Shown here: piece by piece, positions 17,599 to 26,129 of the stretch | Layout of the letters: the number at the start of each line of letters is the position of its first letter | How positions within the stretch are numbered: position 1 is the stretch's first letter | Assembly: GCA_965227695.1 (NCBI GenBank) | Contig: OZ245760.1 | Coordinates: 868,001-932,000, forward strand | Reading direction: 5' to 3' | Source of the DNA: UBA1858 sp965227695 | Lineage (GTDB): Bacteria > Pseudomonadota > Gammaproteobacteria > UBA4575 | Length of the DNA stretch: 64,000 bases | Notes under the pieces: model-generated | Told to the model about the DNA's origin: nothing | Databases searched by the model: none | What the model saw: the letters and a program-made list of their open reading frames with translations, nothing else | Made by a program: the position numbers and the translations under genes

Positions 17599-19365
17599 AT
17601 GTGTGGAATTTGTGGTCAGTTTCAAATGGGTGGTGCCCGCGCCAGTGAACAACGAATCAAAGGCATGTTATCCGAGCTGGAGCGTCGAGGCCCGGATGAT
17701 TCCGGGGTTTACATGAATAAACACATTGGGCTGGGGCATCGTCGACTTGCAATCATAGATTTATCGCAGGCTGGACATCAGCCCATGCATAATGCGGATC
17801 GCTCAGTTTCCATTGTATTTAACGGTACTATCTACAATTATCCCGAGTTGCGTTTACAGCTGCAAAAACAGGGACAGGAGTTTGTTTCTACCAGTGATAC
17901 CGAAGTGATATTGCATGCGTATGAGGTATGGGGTGAGAAATGCCTGGACAAACTGACGGGTATGTTTGCCTTTGCGATCTGGGATAATCGCAAGCAGCAT
18001 TTATTTGTCGCCAGGGATCGCCTGGGTATTAAGCCGCTTTACTATAGTCTGACAGGCAATAGTTTTTATTTTGCATCGAATACACAGGCACTACTCGCCA
18101 CGGGGGAGGTCGATACCAGCATAGATGTGCAGGCACTGCAGCACCAGTTAACCCTGCATGGAGTCGTGCCTGCGCCTCGCACCATACTCAATGGTATTCG
18201 CAAATTACCTCCCGGCCATTTCATGCGGGTAGATTCCCGCGGTGCTGGTGAACCAAGATCATACTGGAAATTATCGGCGACTCGTGGTGAAAAAAGAAAT
18301 GAACAGGAATGGATAGAACAAATTCAGCAGGCACTGCAACTGGCGGTTGATCGACGCCTGGAAATTGCTGATGTTCCAGTCGGGGTGCTATTGTCTGGTG
18401 GCCTGGACTCAAGTCTGCTGGTGGCTTTGTCTGCCAACAGGCATGGTACGGTCAATACTTATTCTGTCGGCTTTGAGGATCAGCCCGAAGAGCAGGGTCA
18501 TGAGTTTGAGTATTCTGATGCGGTTGTCCGCCAGTTCGCCACAAACCATCAGCGTTTTCATATAGCCAATGATCAGGTGTTGGCGCGATTGCCAGAAGCA
18601 ATAAGGTGCATGCCTGAACCAATGGTTGCGCAGGATGCAGTGGCTTTTTATTTGCTGGCAGAGCAGGTCAGTAAAGATATCAAGGTAGTGCAATCAGGTC
18701 AGGGTGCGGATGAGGTGTTTGCCGGCTATTTCTGGTATCCAAAAATGCATGCGGCAACAGGGGATTATCTGCAGCGATTTTCATCGTTTTATTTTGATCG
18801 TGATTTTGATGAATATTCCCAAGCAGTAGAAAAAAAATATGTTGACCGGGATTATACAGGTCAATTCGTAAAAAATGCCCTGGAAGAATGTGTCTGTGAA
18901 TCGTTCATTGATGCCGTACTGTCTTTTGATGTCACTACTTTAATTGTTGACGATCCGGTCAAGCGTGTCGACAGTATGACGATGGCCTGGGGGCTGGAAG
19001 CGCGTGTGCCATTCCTCGATCATGAGTTGGTTGAGCTGGCGATGAAGATGCCGCCTGAAATGAAGTTGCGTGATGGAGGTAAGTATGTGTTGAAGAAAAT
19101 TGCGCGCGGGTTACTCCCGGATACTGTCATAGATCGACCTAAAGGATACTTCCCAATGCCTGCATTGAAGTATGTGCGGGGTGAGTTTCTTGAGATGGTT
19201 CGCGATACGTTAAATTCTGATGCATGTCGACAAAGGGGAATTTTTTCCAGAACTTATGTGGACATGCTGCTGGATGCGCCTGATCAGCATCATACGCGAT
19301 TACAGGGGAGTAAAGTGTGGCACATGGCATTACTCGAGCAATGGCTGCAAACCCATATAGGCTAG
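17599..19365 (+). CDS. AsnB-type glutamine amidotransferase, NAGGN-synthesis-like
   Basis: The 588-residue protein has both asparagine synthetase domains: an N-terminal glutaminase with the nucleophile Cys2 (MCGICGQF) and RGPDDSG, and a synthetase domain with the pyrophosphatase loop LLSGGLDSSLLVAL. The length and segments HGVVPAPRTILNGIRKLPPG and GQGADEVFAGYFWYP recall the subgroup that amidates N-acetylglutaminylglutamine, an osmolyte, in Pseudomonas and others. There it lies with a GNAT-type synthetase, which is not seen here. Ordinary asparagine synthesis is the alternative. It is coupled to hyuB by a one-base gap. Confidence 0.85.
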   Translation: MCGICGQFQMGGARASEQRIKGMLSELERRGPDDSGVYMNKHIGLGHRRLAIIDLSQAGHQPMHNADRSVSIVFNGTIYNYPELRLQLQKQGQEFVSTSDTEVILHAYEVWGEKCLDKLTGMFAFAIWDNRKQHLFVARDRLGIKPLYYSLTGNSFYFASNTQALLATGEVDTSIDVQALQHQLTLHGVVPAPRTILNGIRKLPPGHFMRVDSRGAGEPRSYWKLSATRGEKRNEQEWIEQIQQALQLAVDRRLEIADVPVGVLLSGGLDSSLLVALSANRHGTVNTYSVGFEDQPEEQGHEFEYSDAVVRQFATNHQRFHIANDQVLARLPEAIRCMPEPMVAQDAVAFYLLAEQVSKDIKVVQSGQGADEVFAGYFWYPKMHAATGDYLQRFSSFYFDRDFDEYSQAVEKKYVDRDYTGQFVKNALEECVCESFIDAVLSFDVTTLIVDDPVKRVDSMTMAWGLEARVPFLDHELVELAMKMPPEMKLRDGGKYVLKKIARGLLPDTVIDRPKGYFPMPALKYVRGEFLEMVRDTLNSDACRQRGIFSRTYVDMLLDAPDQHHTRLQGSKVWHMALLEQWLQTHIG

Positions 19366-19477
19366 AATATTCGTCGGCTTTAAGTATCCCTCACGATAGG
19401 TAGTCAATCGCGCCAGGTGATGCGTAGAATTCAGAAATTGAATATGTAAAAAGTGCGTACTAGTCAAAGGAATTAAA

Positions 19478-19804
19478 ATGGATGTGTTAGAAAGAATTCG
19501 TGAGCAGGTAGAGTCAAATCCGGTGATTATCTACATGAAAGGCACACCTCAAATGCCACAGTGTGGTTTTTCAATGCGTACCGCAGAGGCGCTGAAGAAA
19601 TGTGGCCATGAGTTTGCTTATGTCAATGTGCTAATGGATCCTGAAATTTTTCAGAACCTTCCACGTTATGCCGATTGGCCAACGTTCCCTCAGGTATATA
19701 TAAATGGTGAACTCATCGGAGGGTGTGATATCACACTTGAAATGGCTGAAAAGGGTGAGTTGCAGGAAATGATCAAGCAGGCGGTTGAGGCTAGTAACAC
19801 ATAG
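19478..19804 (+). CDS. grxD: Monothiol glutaredoxin
   Basis: The 108-residue protein has the CGFS active site (MPQCGFSMRT near residues 26-35) with the KGTP loop before it and WPTFPQVYINGELIGGCDI for glutathione binding. Proteins of this kind hold a [2Fe-2S] cluster between two monomers and pass it on, with BolA as a partner. The length agrees with GrxD of E. coli (115). A usable AAAGGA precedes ATG 19478. It converges with rnt, with only 11 bases between stops. Confidence 0.96.
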   Translation: MDVLERIREQVESNPVIIYMKGTPQMPQCGFSMRTAEALKKCGHEFAYVNVLMDPEIFQNLPRYADWPTFPQVYINGELIGGCDITLEMAEKGELQEMIKQAVEASNT

Positions 19805-19815
19805 AAGGTGGTGTA

Positions 19816-20508
19816 TTACGAATGATCCTGTTCGGTGCCGGCTAGCGTACTGGATACGGGGATTTTCGCCTCCACTTTATTATTCCACGTATTTAAAATA
19901 TTACAGAATATTTCCGCCGTCATACGGGCATCGTACAGTGCAGAGTGTGCTTCATTGCTTTGCCATTGAAGCCCGGAGACTTCCGCAATCCTCGACAGGA
20001 CAGTCTGGCCATAAGCCATGGCACCCAGGGAGACTGTATCAAGACAACTGAATGGGTGAAACGGGTTATTTTTGACCTTGGCCCTGGCAACGGTGGCATT
20101 AATAAAATTCAAATCAAAAAATGCATTATGGCCGACAAGGATCGCGCGCTTGCAGTGATTTTCCTTGACGGTCCTGCGTATTGGCTTGAAGATATTTTTC
20201 AGGGCTTCATTCTCGGGAGATGCGATTCTCAATGGATGAAATGGATCAATGCCATTGACTTCCAGTGAAGCCGGTTCGATGTTGGCTCCTTCAAATGGCT
20301 GAATGTGAATACTGTGGGATTCTTTACAGTACAATAGACCGTTTGAGTCGATCCCGAGTATAATGGCTGCCACTTCAAGTAACGCATCGGTGTGAGCGTT
20401 GAAGCCACCCGTTTCCACATCCACGACCACGGGGCAAAAGCCACGGAAACGGTTTCCCATCGGGATAAATTTAACATCGTGATTGATAATATTATGTTGT
20501 GTTGTCAT
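19816..20508 (-). CDS. rnt: Ribonuclease T
   Basis: RNase T trims the 3' ends of tRNA and other small RNAs and is a DEDDh exonuclease. The 230-residue protein shows all four catalytic motifs: DVETGGFNAHTDALLEVAAI (Asp, Glu), LVGHNAFFDLNFI (Asp) and SNEAHSALYDARMTAEIF (His, Asp). FRGFCPVVVDVETGG is the usual RNase T entry rather than that of the DNA polymerase epsilon subunit. It is divergent from argG, which starts 95 bases away. Confidence 0.95.
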   Translation of the reverse strand: MTTQHNIINHDVKFIPMGNRFRGFCPVVVDVETGGFNAHTDALLEVAAIILGIDSNGLLYCKESHSIHIQPFEGANIEPASLEVNGIDPFHPLRIASPENEALKNIFKPIRRTVKENHCKRAILVGHNAFFDLNFINATVARAKVKNNPFHPFSCLDTVSLGAMAYGQTVLSRIAEVSGLQWQSNEAHSALYDARMTAEIFCNILNTWNNKVEAKIPVSSTLAGTEQDHS

Positions 20509-20603
20509 ATCAGTTTATAATTTTGCCAATCCTGGCAGCTTATTCGAATTATCATTCGCTATAATGTGTACCTGAATTCTCACCAAAACAGAATACGAAC
20601 ATT

Positions 20604-21821
20604 ATGACAGACATTAGAAAAGTCGTCCTTGCCTATTCAGGTGGACTGGACACCTCCATTATATTGCGTTGGCTGGAAGAGCAGTACCAATGTGAAGTTG
20701 TGACCTTTACTGCTGATATCGGTCAGGGAGAAGAGGTAGAACCGGCGCGTGCCAAGGCAATGCAATTCGGTGTCAAGGAAATTTTTATTGAAGACCTGCG
20801 TGAAGAATTTGTGCGTGAATATGTTTACCCGATGATGCGTGGTAATACCGTTTATGAAGGTGAGTATTTGTTGGGAACATCCATTGCCCGACCGCTGATC
20901 GCCAAACGATTAATTGAAATCGCACGGCAAACCGGTGCAGACGCCATATCTCATGGCGCTACAGGGAAAGGCAATGATCAGGTCAGGTTTGAGCTCGGTG
21001 CTTACGCCCTGAATCCTGATATTAAAATTATCGCTCCCTGGCGCGAGTGGCAACTGGGCTCCCGCGAAACACTGATGGCGTATGCAAAAGAACACGGTAT
21101 ACCAGTAGAACAGACTCGCAAGGGAAAATCGCCTTATTCCATGGACGCCAACTTGCTGCATATCTCTTATGAGGGAGGGCCACTGGAAGATCCATGGAAT
21201 GCTCCCGAAGAAGACATGTGGAAATGGACTGTGTCACCTGAGCAGGCGCCTGACCAGCCAGAAATCATTGAACTTGGATTTGAGCAGGGAGATGCGACAT
21301 CATTGAATGGTGAAAAATATTCGCCAGCAGGACTGCTTGAGAAATTAAACGTTGTTGCCGGTCGTCACGGTATTGGACGGCTTGATATTGTCGAAAACCG
21401 TTATGTCGGGATGAAATCAAGGGGTTGTTATGAGACACCAGGTGGCAGTGTATTGCTAAAAGCGCATCGTGCGCTTGAATCGATAACCCTGGACCGTGAG
21501 CTGGCTCACTTGAAAGACGATCTAATGCCACGCTATGCAACATTAATCTATAATGGCTACTGGTGGAGCCCGGAAAGACTTGCCATACAGGCGCTCATAG
21601 ATCAAACGCAGAAAACGGTAACAGGACAGGTGCGTTTGAAGTTATACAAGGGTAATATTGCCGTCACAGGTCGGCAATCATCTTCAGACAGCCTGTTTAG
21701 TGAAGCCATTGCAACCTTTGAAGACGATCAGGGAGCCTATAATCAAAAAGATGCTGAAGGTTTCATCAAGTTGAATGCATTACGTTTGCGTATTCAGGCG
21801 CAGGCAAAAAATAAAAAATAA
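20604..21821 (+). CDS. argG: Argininosuccinate synthase
   Basis: ArgG joins citrulline and aspartate using ATP, the step before arginine release. The 405-residue protein has the P-loop-like AYSGGLDTSIIL at the start, the ADIGQGEEVEPA segment, HGATGKGNDQVRFELG, and SPYSMDANLLHISYEGG near residue 175-190. This is the type 1 subfamily common in bacteria. A TATAAT at 20560-20565 lies 38 bases ahead of the start, without a good -35 partner. The argD-argF pair is encoded elsewhere in the window. Confidence 0.97.
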   Translation: MTDIRKVVLAYSGGLDTSIILRWLEEQYQCEVVTFTADIGQGEEVEPARAKAMQFGVKEIFIEDLREEFVREYVYPMMRGNTVYEGEYLLGTSIARPLIAKRLIEIARQTGADAISHGATGKGNDQVRFELGAYALNPDIKIIAPWREWQLGSRETLMAYAKEHGIPVEQTRKGKSPYSMDANLLHISYEGGPLEDPWNAPEEDMWKWTVSPEQAPDQPEIIELGFEQGDATSLNGEKYSPAGLLEKLNVVAGRHGIGRLDIVENRYVGMKSRGCYETPGGSVLLKAHRALESITLDRELAHLKDDLMPRYATLIYNGYWWSPERLAIQALIDQTQKTVTGQVRLKLYKGNIAVTGRQSSSDSLFSEAIATFEDDQGAYNQKDAEGFIKLNALRLRIQAQAKNKK

Positions 21822-21876
21822 AACACAGTTAACCAGAATAATTATAATCATAAGTTCGATACAGAGGAGACAAGCA

Positions 21877-22638
21877 GTGCGATCGAGTGGAATTTGCAGG
21901 GGAATGAGTCAATTATGTGTGATATTGTCAGTGTGTATATTATTGGTATTGAGCGGCTGCGCAAGTACCCAGTACGTTGAAAATGAAAGAGATCCCTGGC
22001 AGGGTTTCAACCGTGCAATGTATGGGTTCAATGACGGTCTGGATCGGGCGGTGTTGAAGCCTGCTGCTCAGGGTTACAAAGCGGTTGCGCCAGATTTCGT
22101 GGAAACCGGGGTCAGAAACTTTTTTGAAAATCTTGATGATATCAGTGTAGCAGCCAATAATCTGCTGCAAGGTAAAGTTTCGAACTCGGCATCTGACATT
22201 GGTCGTTTTGTGGTTAACAGTACGCTTGGTGTGTTGGGTTTGTTTGATGTTGCCAGCTCAATGGGGCTAACCAAGCACGACGAAGATTTCGGTCAAACAC
22301 TGGGCGCATGGGGAATGGATGCGGGGCCTTATATTGTCTGGCCGTTCTTTGGGCCATCAACTTTAAGAGATACGCCATCACTTGTTGTCGATCGCATGCT
22401 CTTGGATCCTCTGACCTATGTTGAAATTAAAACAATTGAACGAGTTGGCATTGTCGCGATTGATGCCGTCAGTGTGCGTGCAGAGCTACTCTCACTGGAG
22501 GAAACTGTCGACGAGATATCCACGGATCGATATACATTTATTCGTGAAGCCTACCTCGATCGAAGAGAGTTTCTTATTAGTGACGGCACGGTAATAGACG
22601 ATGATGGTTTGTATGATGAGCTGGAAGAAGACTACTAG
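21877..22638 (+). CDS. mlaA: MlaA (VacJ) outer-membrane lipid asymmetry lipoprotein
   Basis: MlaA sits in the outer membrane with porins and removes misplaced phospholipids from the outer leaflet for the Mla pathway. The 253-residue protein has a lipoprotein signal with lipobox LSGC, then DPWQGFNRAMYGFNDGLDRA, RNFFENLDDISVAANNLLQG, and a C-terminal acidic tail. The frame extends upstream into argG, but GTG 21877-21879 with GAGGAGA seven bases before it is the better start and yields a proper signal peptide. The rest of the mla operon is not in the window. Confidence 0.94.
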   Translation: MRSSGICRGMSQLCVILSVCILLVLSGCASTQYVENERDPWQGFNRAMYGFNDGLDRAVLKPAAQGYKAVAPDFVETGVRNFFENLDDISVAANNLLQGKVSNSASDIGRFVVNSTLGVLGLFDVASSMGLTKHDEDFGQTLGAWGMDAGPYIVWPFFGPSTLRDTPSLVVDRMLLDPLTYVEIKTIERVGIVAIDAVSVRAELLSLEETVDEISTDRYTFIREAYLDRREFLISDGTVIDDDGLYDELEEDY

Positions 22639-22667
22639 AGTCGCCAACAAGATTCGGTAAATTCGCG

Positions 22668-23477
22668 ATGGCAGCCTGCATTCTTTGTGGAAAGTCTGCA
22701 GGCCTTTTTTATTCCTTGCATAAAAATTGTTATCGTCAGTATGAGGACTCCAGACGGAATATAGCCCAATCTATTGCCAAAGAACTTGGCAGGCTACCCT
22801 CTGATGTGCTGGCCGATAAAATCCAGCAATCTATCGCCCGTTGCGGTTTTGTGGAAGAAGCGCATAACAGAACAATTAATCGAGCACTGGAATTTTACGC
22901 CAGTAATTTTCTGGAGACTAATCAGCCGTCCCCGTTTCTTGTGCAAGACTGGACAGCGCTGCTTGAAAAGCTATCACCTGATGCATCAGTCTTTATCAAT
23001 CAACACTTTTTGATTCAACAATATAATCTTCATGCATTACAGCAATTGAAAAATCGCCAGCTTCCAGAATGCAACTGCCACCCTGCAAACTATTCTATTC
23101 AGTTACGGAAACAAGAGGTTTTGTGGTGGTGTTTTGATAAAAGTGAAATCCAGGAAGATGTCACTGAACAGAATCCGCAGTCATGGTCAGTAACCATGCA
23201 TCTTCTGGACAGTCTGCTAAAAAAAAACAGCAAGCAGGTTGTAAACAGGTCGTCTCTGGGCTCAGGCAAATTACTGCTCACCAATCAAAGGATTTACTTT
23301 GAAGGTGAGGATCTGACTCCGTCTGAACTTGAATACCCTCATATCTACTCGCTTACCCCTGTGAAAGAGGGCATTCGTATTCAGCCAAAGCATGCTACAT
23401 CAGTGGCCCTGACATATTTATGTGAGGATGCCCGGCTATTATTCGAGTTTATACAATATGCTCGGGACAAATGTTAG
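22668..23477 (+). CDS. Unknown protein with N-terminal Cys motif and C-terminal GRAM/PH-like domain
   Basis: I do not recognise this 269-residue protein. It begins MAACILCGKSAGLFYSLHKN with CxxC and a following Cys and His, which may bind zinc. The middle is helical. From about residue 200, SLGSGKLLLTNQRIYFEGED then PHIYSLTPVKEGIRIQ, it looks like the GRAM or bacterial PH fold, where LxLTNxRIYF is the usual strand pair. There is no signal peptide, so a cytoplasmic place is likely. It follows mlaA by 29 bases and may be on the same message. Confidence 0.7.
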   Translation: MAACILCGKSAGLFYSLHKNCYRQYEDSRRNIAQSIAKELGRLPSDVLADKIQQSIARCGFVEEAHNRTINRALEFYASNFLETNQPSPFLVQDWTALLEKLSPDASVFINQHFLIQQYNLHALQQLKNRQLPECNCHPANYSIQLRKQEVLWWCFDKSEIQEDVTEQNPQSWSVTMHLLDSLLKKNSKQVVNRSSLGSGKLLLTNQRIYFEGEDLTPSELEYPHIYSLTPVKEGIRIQPKHATSVALTYLCEDARLLFEFIQYARDKC

Positions 23478-23507
23478 TGCACGTTTCCCTGTATGCAATA
23501 AATAAGA

Positions 23508-23678
23508 TTAACTGAATAACGACTTTAACCAGGAAAAAAAACCGCCCGACGGGGCAGAATCGGTGGATTCTGCGGATGACGAGGCTGGGGGCTGCACCGA
23601 ACCAGACTGTTGTTGCCTGGCTGCTTCCCAATGGCGACGCAAAACAGAGTCTTGCGGTGCTTCAGATGTATTATTCAT
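23508..23678 (-). CDS. Small 56-residue protein with amphipathic C-terminus
   Basis: A 57-codon frame starts at ATG 23676-23678 with GAGGAGAACT before it, a strong ribosome site. The protein begins MNNTSEAPQDSVLRRHWEAA, has a Ser/Pro-rich middle, and ends GGFFSWLKSLFS, a hydrophobic amphipathic tail. I cannot name it. The tail suggests membrane or protein contact. It lies between the 269-residue gene (convergent) and the parvulin gene on its own strand. Composition and ribosome site are the only support. Confidence 0.6.
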   Translation of the reverse strand: MNNTSEAPQDSVLRRHWEAARQQQSGSVQPPASSSAESTDSAPSGGFFSWLKSLFS

Positions 23679-23799
23679 AGTTCTCCTCGCGCCTCGATGT
23701 TAATCGAGAATCATAATTTGTCATGTTTTGTATCACAGACCAGTGGCTGCATGCGCTATTGTTGAATAATAATTAACCAAACGCAACCACTTCAGGGTG

Positions 23800-24609
23800 T
23801 CAATTTTTATTGATACTCGCGATAGACTGAATCTCTGCAATATAGTTGTTGATTGCGTCCCTTATGAGTGACTGATTAATTTCGTCACGGACACTTTCAA
23901 AACTGGGCTTGTCCAGTTCTCTTGTATCATCAAGCCTGATGACATGATAACCAAAACTGGTTTGCACGGGTTTTACAGAGACGTCACCCTTATTCATCAT
24001 TTTTACAGCGTCGGCAAAAGGCGGGACCATGCGTGATGCCTGGAACCAGCCTAAATCACCACCATTCGGACCGGAAGGCCCGGTAGATCTCTGTTTGGCG
24101 AGTTCAATGAAATCAGCACCATTACGCAGGGCGTCAATCACTGCCTGGGCTTCATCTTCGGTTTTAAGAAGAATATGCCGTGCTTTAAATTCGCGGCTTT
24201 CATTGTTTCCAATTTGTTTGTCGTAAGCGGCTTTTAACTCGTCTTCTGTGAAGGAAAGTGAACCAAATTTATCCCGCATCAGCAGTCTCGCCAATAATTC
24301 AGATTCCTGCAGCCGAAGCTGAAAGCGTACATTCTTACTGTCATTGATTCCGAGTTTAATGGCTTCCTGGCGCAGTAATTCCGTAGCAATCATTTCATCG
24401 ATAATCTGGCTGTCATCAACTTGCGGATTACCCTTGGCCTCCTTGAAGTATGTAACATCTTCTTTACTTATAACGGTTCCATTGACGGTCGCGGCAATCT
24501 GATCAGCAGGAATCCCGCTGTTGGCAGGATTGTCGGCAGTGTTTTCCTCTTTGCAGGCAGTCAGTATCAGCAGGCTCGAGGCCAGCAGTAAAACGAATAT
24601 ACGAGTCAT
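23800..24609 (-). CDS. Parvulin-type peptidyl-prolyl isomerase lipoprotein
   Basis: The 269-residue protein has a signal peptide ending in the lipobox LTAC (Cys19), an N-terminal helical SurA/PpiC-like chaperone part, and a parvulin domain from about residue 140: FKARHILLKTEDEA, GPSGPNGGDLGWFQ, MVPPFADAV and FGYHVIRLDD. It should help folding of exported proteins as a membrane-anchored periplasmic foldase. Its domain order is that of PpiC/PrsA/EpsD-type proteins; the link to the distant exopolysaccharide locus is not supported. It lies 39 bases after yciI on the same strand. Confidence 0.9.
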   Translation of the reverse strand: MTRIFVLLLASSLLILTACKEENTADNPANSGIPADQIAATVNGTVISKEDVTYFKEAKGNPQVDDSQIIDEMIATELLRQEAIKLGINDSKNVRFQLRLQESELLARLLMRDKFGSLSFTEDELKAAYDKQIGNNESREFKARHILLKTEDEAQAVIDALRNGADFIELAKQRSTGPSGPNGGDLGWFQASRMVPPFADAVKMMNKGDVSVKPVQTSFGYHVIRLDDTRELDKPSFESVRDEINQSLIRDAINNYIAEIQSIASINKN

Positions 24610-24648
24610 AAAATATTCCTGTTATATAGAGTGTATGGAATCGAAGAA

Positions 24649-24948
24649 TTATGGAAGCACTTTTTTAAACGGTTTGACCGTGACATTTTTGTAAACACCC
24701 GCATCAATATATGGGTCGGCATCTGCCCATGCCCGAGCATCTTCCAGTGTATCAAATTCGGCGATAATAAGGCTGCCGGTAAAGCCGGCATCACCCGGAT
24801 CTTCATTGTCAATGGCAGGATGAGGGCCCGCAGTCAGAAGTCTTCCACTGTCCGCGAGATCATTTAATCTCTGAATATGTCTGGATCTGGCGCTCATGCG
24901 TTTTTCAAGGCTGTTATCAACATCTTCGCTTATAATTGCATACCACAT
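24649..24948 (-). CDS. YciI-like protein
   Basis: The 99-residue protein begins MWYAIISEDV and carries RSRHIQRLNDLADSGRLLTA, GPHPAI, and ADADPYIDAGVYKNVTVKPF, which are the marks of the YciI fold with its conserved His and Asp pair. The family fold is a ferredoxin-like barrel; a few members are enzymes, but most, including this group, have no proven reaction. It precedes the parvulin lipoprotein on the same strand. Confidence 0.9.
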   Translation of the reverse strand: MWYAIISEDVDNSLEKRMSARSRHIQRLNDLADSGRLLTAGPHPAIDNEDPGDAGFTGSLIIAEFDTLEDARAWADADPYIDAGVYKNVTVKPFKKVLP

Positions 24949-25465
24949 TATCTATTTCACTTTTTAGGTTCGTTTCAATATAAAGCGGCTTAATGCCGCT
25001 ATTTGTAGAATGTAAGTCATCAATAGTCATCCTGCCAGGCAGCATGAAATACATTTTTTGACCTATACAGAAATTGTAAGCGATAACAGCACTTAATGCT
25101 GCTGAAAAGATGAAGAATATTCCCGGGCATTATTCGAAATGTGCCGACATGGGTAAAATGCCTACATGTTATCCGTCATGTTATCCCCTATGGTGTCACT
25201 GTCCGGAACAGCTTTAAACAGCACCTGTGATGTGACCCGCGGTCACTATCGGGGCGTGATTCGGATGCTATAATTAAAATCACCAAGAAGTCTGTGAAGT
25301 ACGCAGCGTGCAGTGAAGGAAAAGGCAACAATAAAGTCATAATAGACCTCAAATGCCGAGTCCGGGTGTGTTTACATGATAAGATGAAGCGCTTATCTGA
25401 AACAAGAAAAAGCCGTTATTGGTTTTCCATGATGCAGCCCAGATGATTAATCCTGAATATTTAAG
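24949..25465. other. Intergenic stretch with direct repeat, palindrome and -10 box
   Basis: No gene is supported in these 517 bases. CATGTTATCC occurs twice at 25165-25174 and 25177-25186. A 6-3-6 palindrome GTGACC-CGC-GGTCAC follows at 25232-25246, and TATAAT lies at 25269-25274. A plus-strand transcript starting near 25281 with a long leader to yciO would fit this order. Confidence 0.5.
25232..25246. promoter_or_regulatory. Palindrome ahead of a TATAAT box
   Basis: GTGACCCGCGGTCAC is a perfect dyad. It ends 22 bases before TATAAT (25269-25274), covering the usual -35 place, and no good -35 hexamer is present. An activator or repressor site for a plus-strand promoter upstream of yciO is inferred. 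Confidence 0.4.
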
Positions 25466-26083
25466 ATGAGCAGATTTTTTTCAATTCACCCGGAGAATCC
25501 CCAACAGCGCCTTATTAAACAGGCCGTTGAAATGATCAGGCAGGGAGCACTTATCGTTTATCCGACTGACTCTTGCTATGCATTTGGTTGCCATCTCGGA
25601 GACAAGGACGCTTTGGACCGGATTCGTCGAATTCGCCAGGTGGATGACAAGCATAATTTTACACTGGTATGCAGGGACCTTTCGGAACTGAGTAACTATG
25701 CCTTTGTGGACAATACCATGTTCAGACTGCTACGCACCTATACTCCGGGACCCTACACTTTTATTTTGCGCGCCTCACGGGAGGTGCCCCGACGAATGCA
25801 GGTACCTAAGCGTAAAACGATTGGTCTGAGAATACCTGATCACCCGGTGACGTTATGTTTGCTTGAAGCATTGGGAGCGCCTCTGATGAGCAGTACCGTG
25901 ATTATCCCGGGCGATGATACTCCGATGACAGACCCCGAAGATATGCGTGAACGTTTGTCGAGTCAGGTTGATCTAATTATAGATGGAGGGAACTGTGGCT
26001 TTGAGCCGACCACAGTGGTTAACATGGTGGATTCAAGCTATGACATTCTGCGTCAGGGGCGAGGAGAATTTATACAGTCCTGA
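25466..26083 (+). CDS. Sua5/YciO/YrdC family protein, YciO type
   Basis: Members bind ATP, bicarbonate and threonine to form threonylcarbamoyl-AMP for t6A in tRNA, although the YciO branch is of less certain role. The 205-residue protein has ALIVYPTDSCYAFGCHLGDK, KRKTIGLRIPDH (usual KRxxPxxxRxPxH region) and SSTVIIPGDD. The start MSRFFSIHPENPQQRLI is that of YciO proteins, which commonly lie before trpS and scpAB in gammaproteobacteria, as here. It begins the plus-strand housekeeping run that goes on to rluB. Confidence 0.9.
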   Translation: MSRFFSIHPENPQQRLIKQAVEMIRQGALIVYPTDSCYAFGCHLGDKDALDRIRRIRQVDDKHNFTLVCRDLSELSNYAFVDNTMFRLLRTYTPGPYTFILRASREVPRRMQVPKRKTIGLRIPDHPVTLCLLEALGAPLMSSTVIIPGDDTPMTDPEDMRERLSSQVDLIIDGGNCGFEPTTVVNMVDSSYDILRQGRGEFIQS

Positions 26084-26129
26084 TTGCCCATGGCGCCTTG
26101 GTGGGCAAGCCCGTATAATTCCTGACAAA

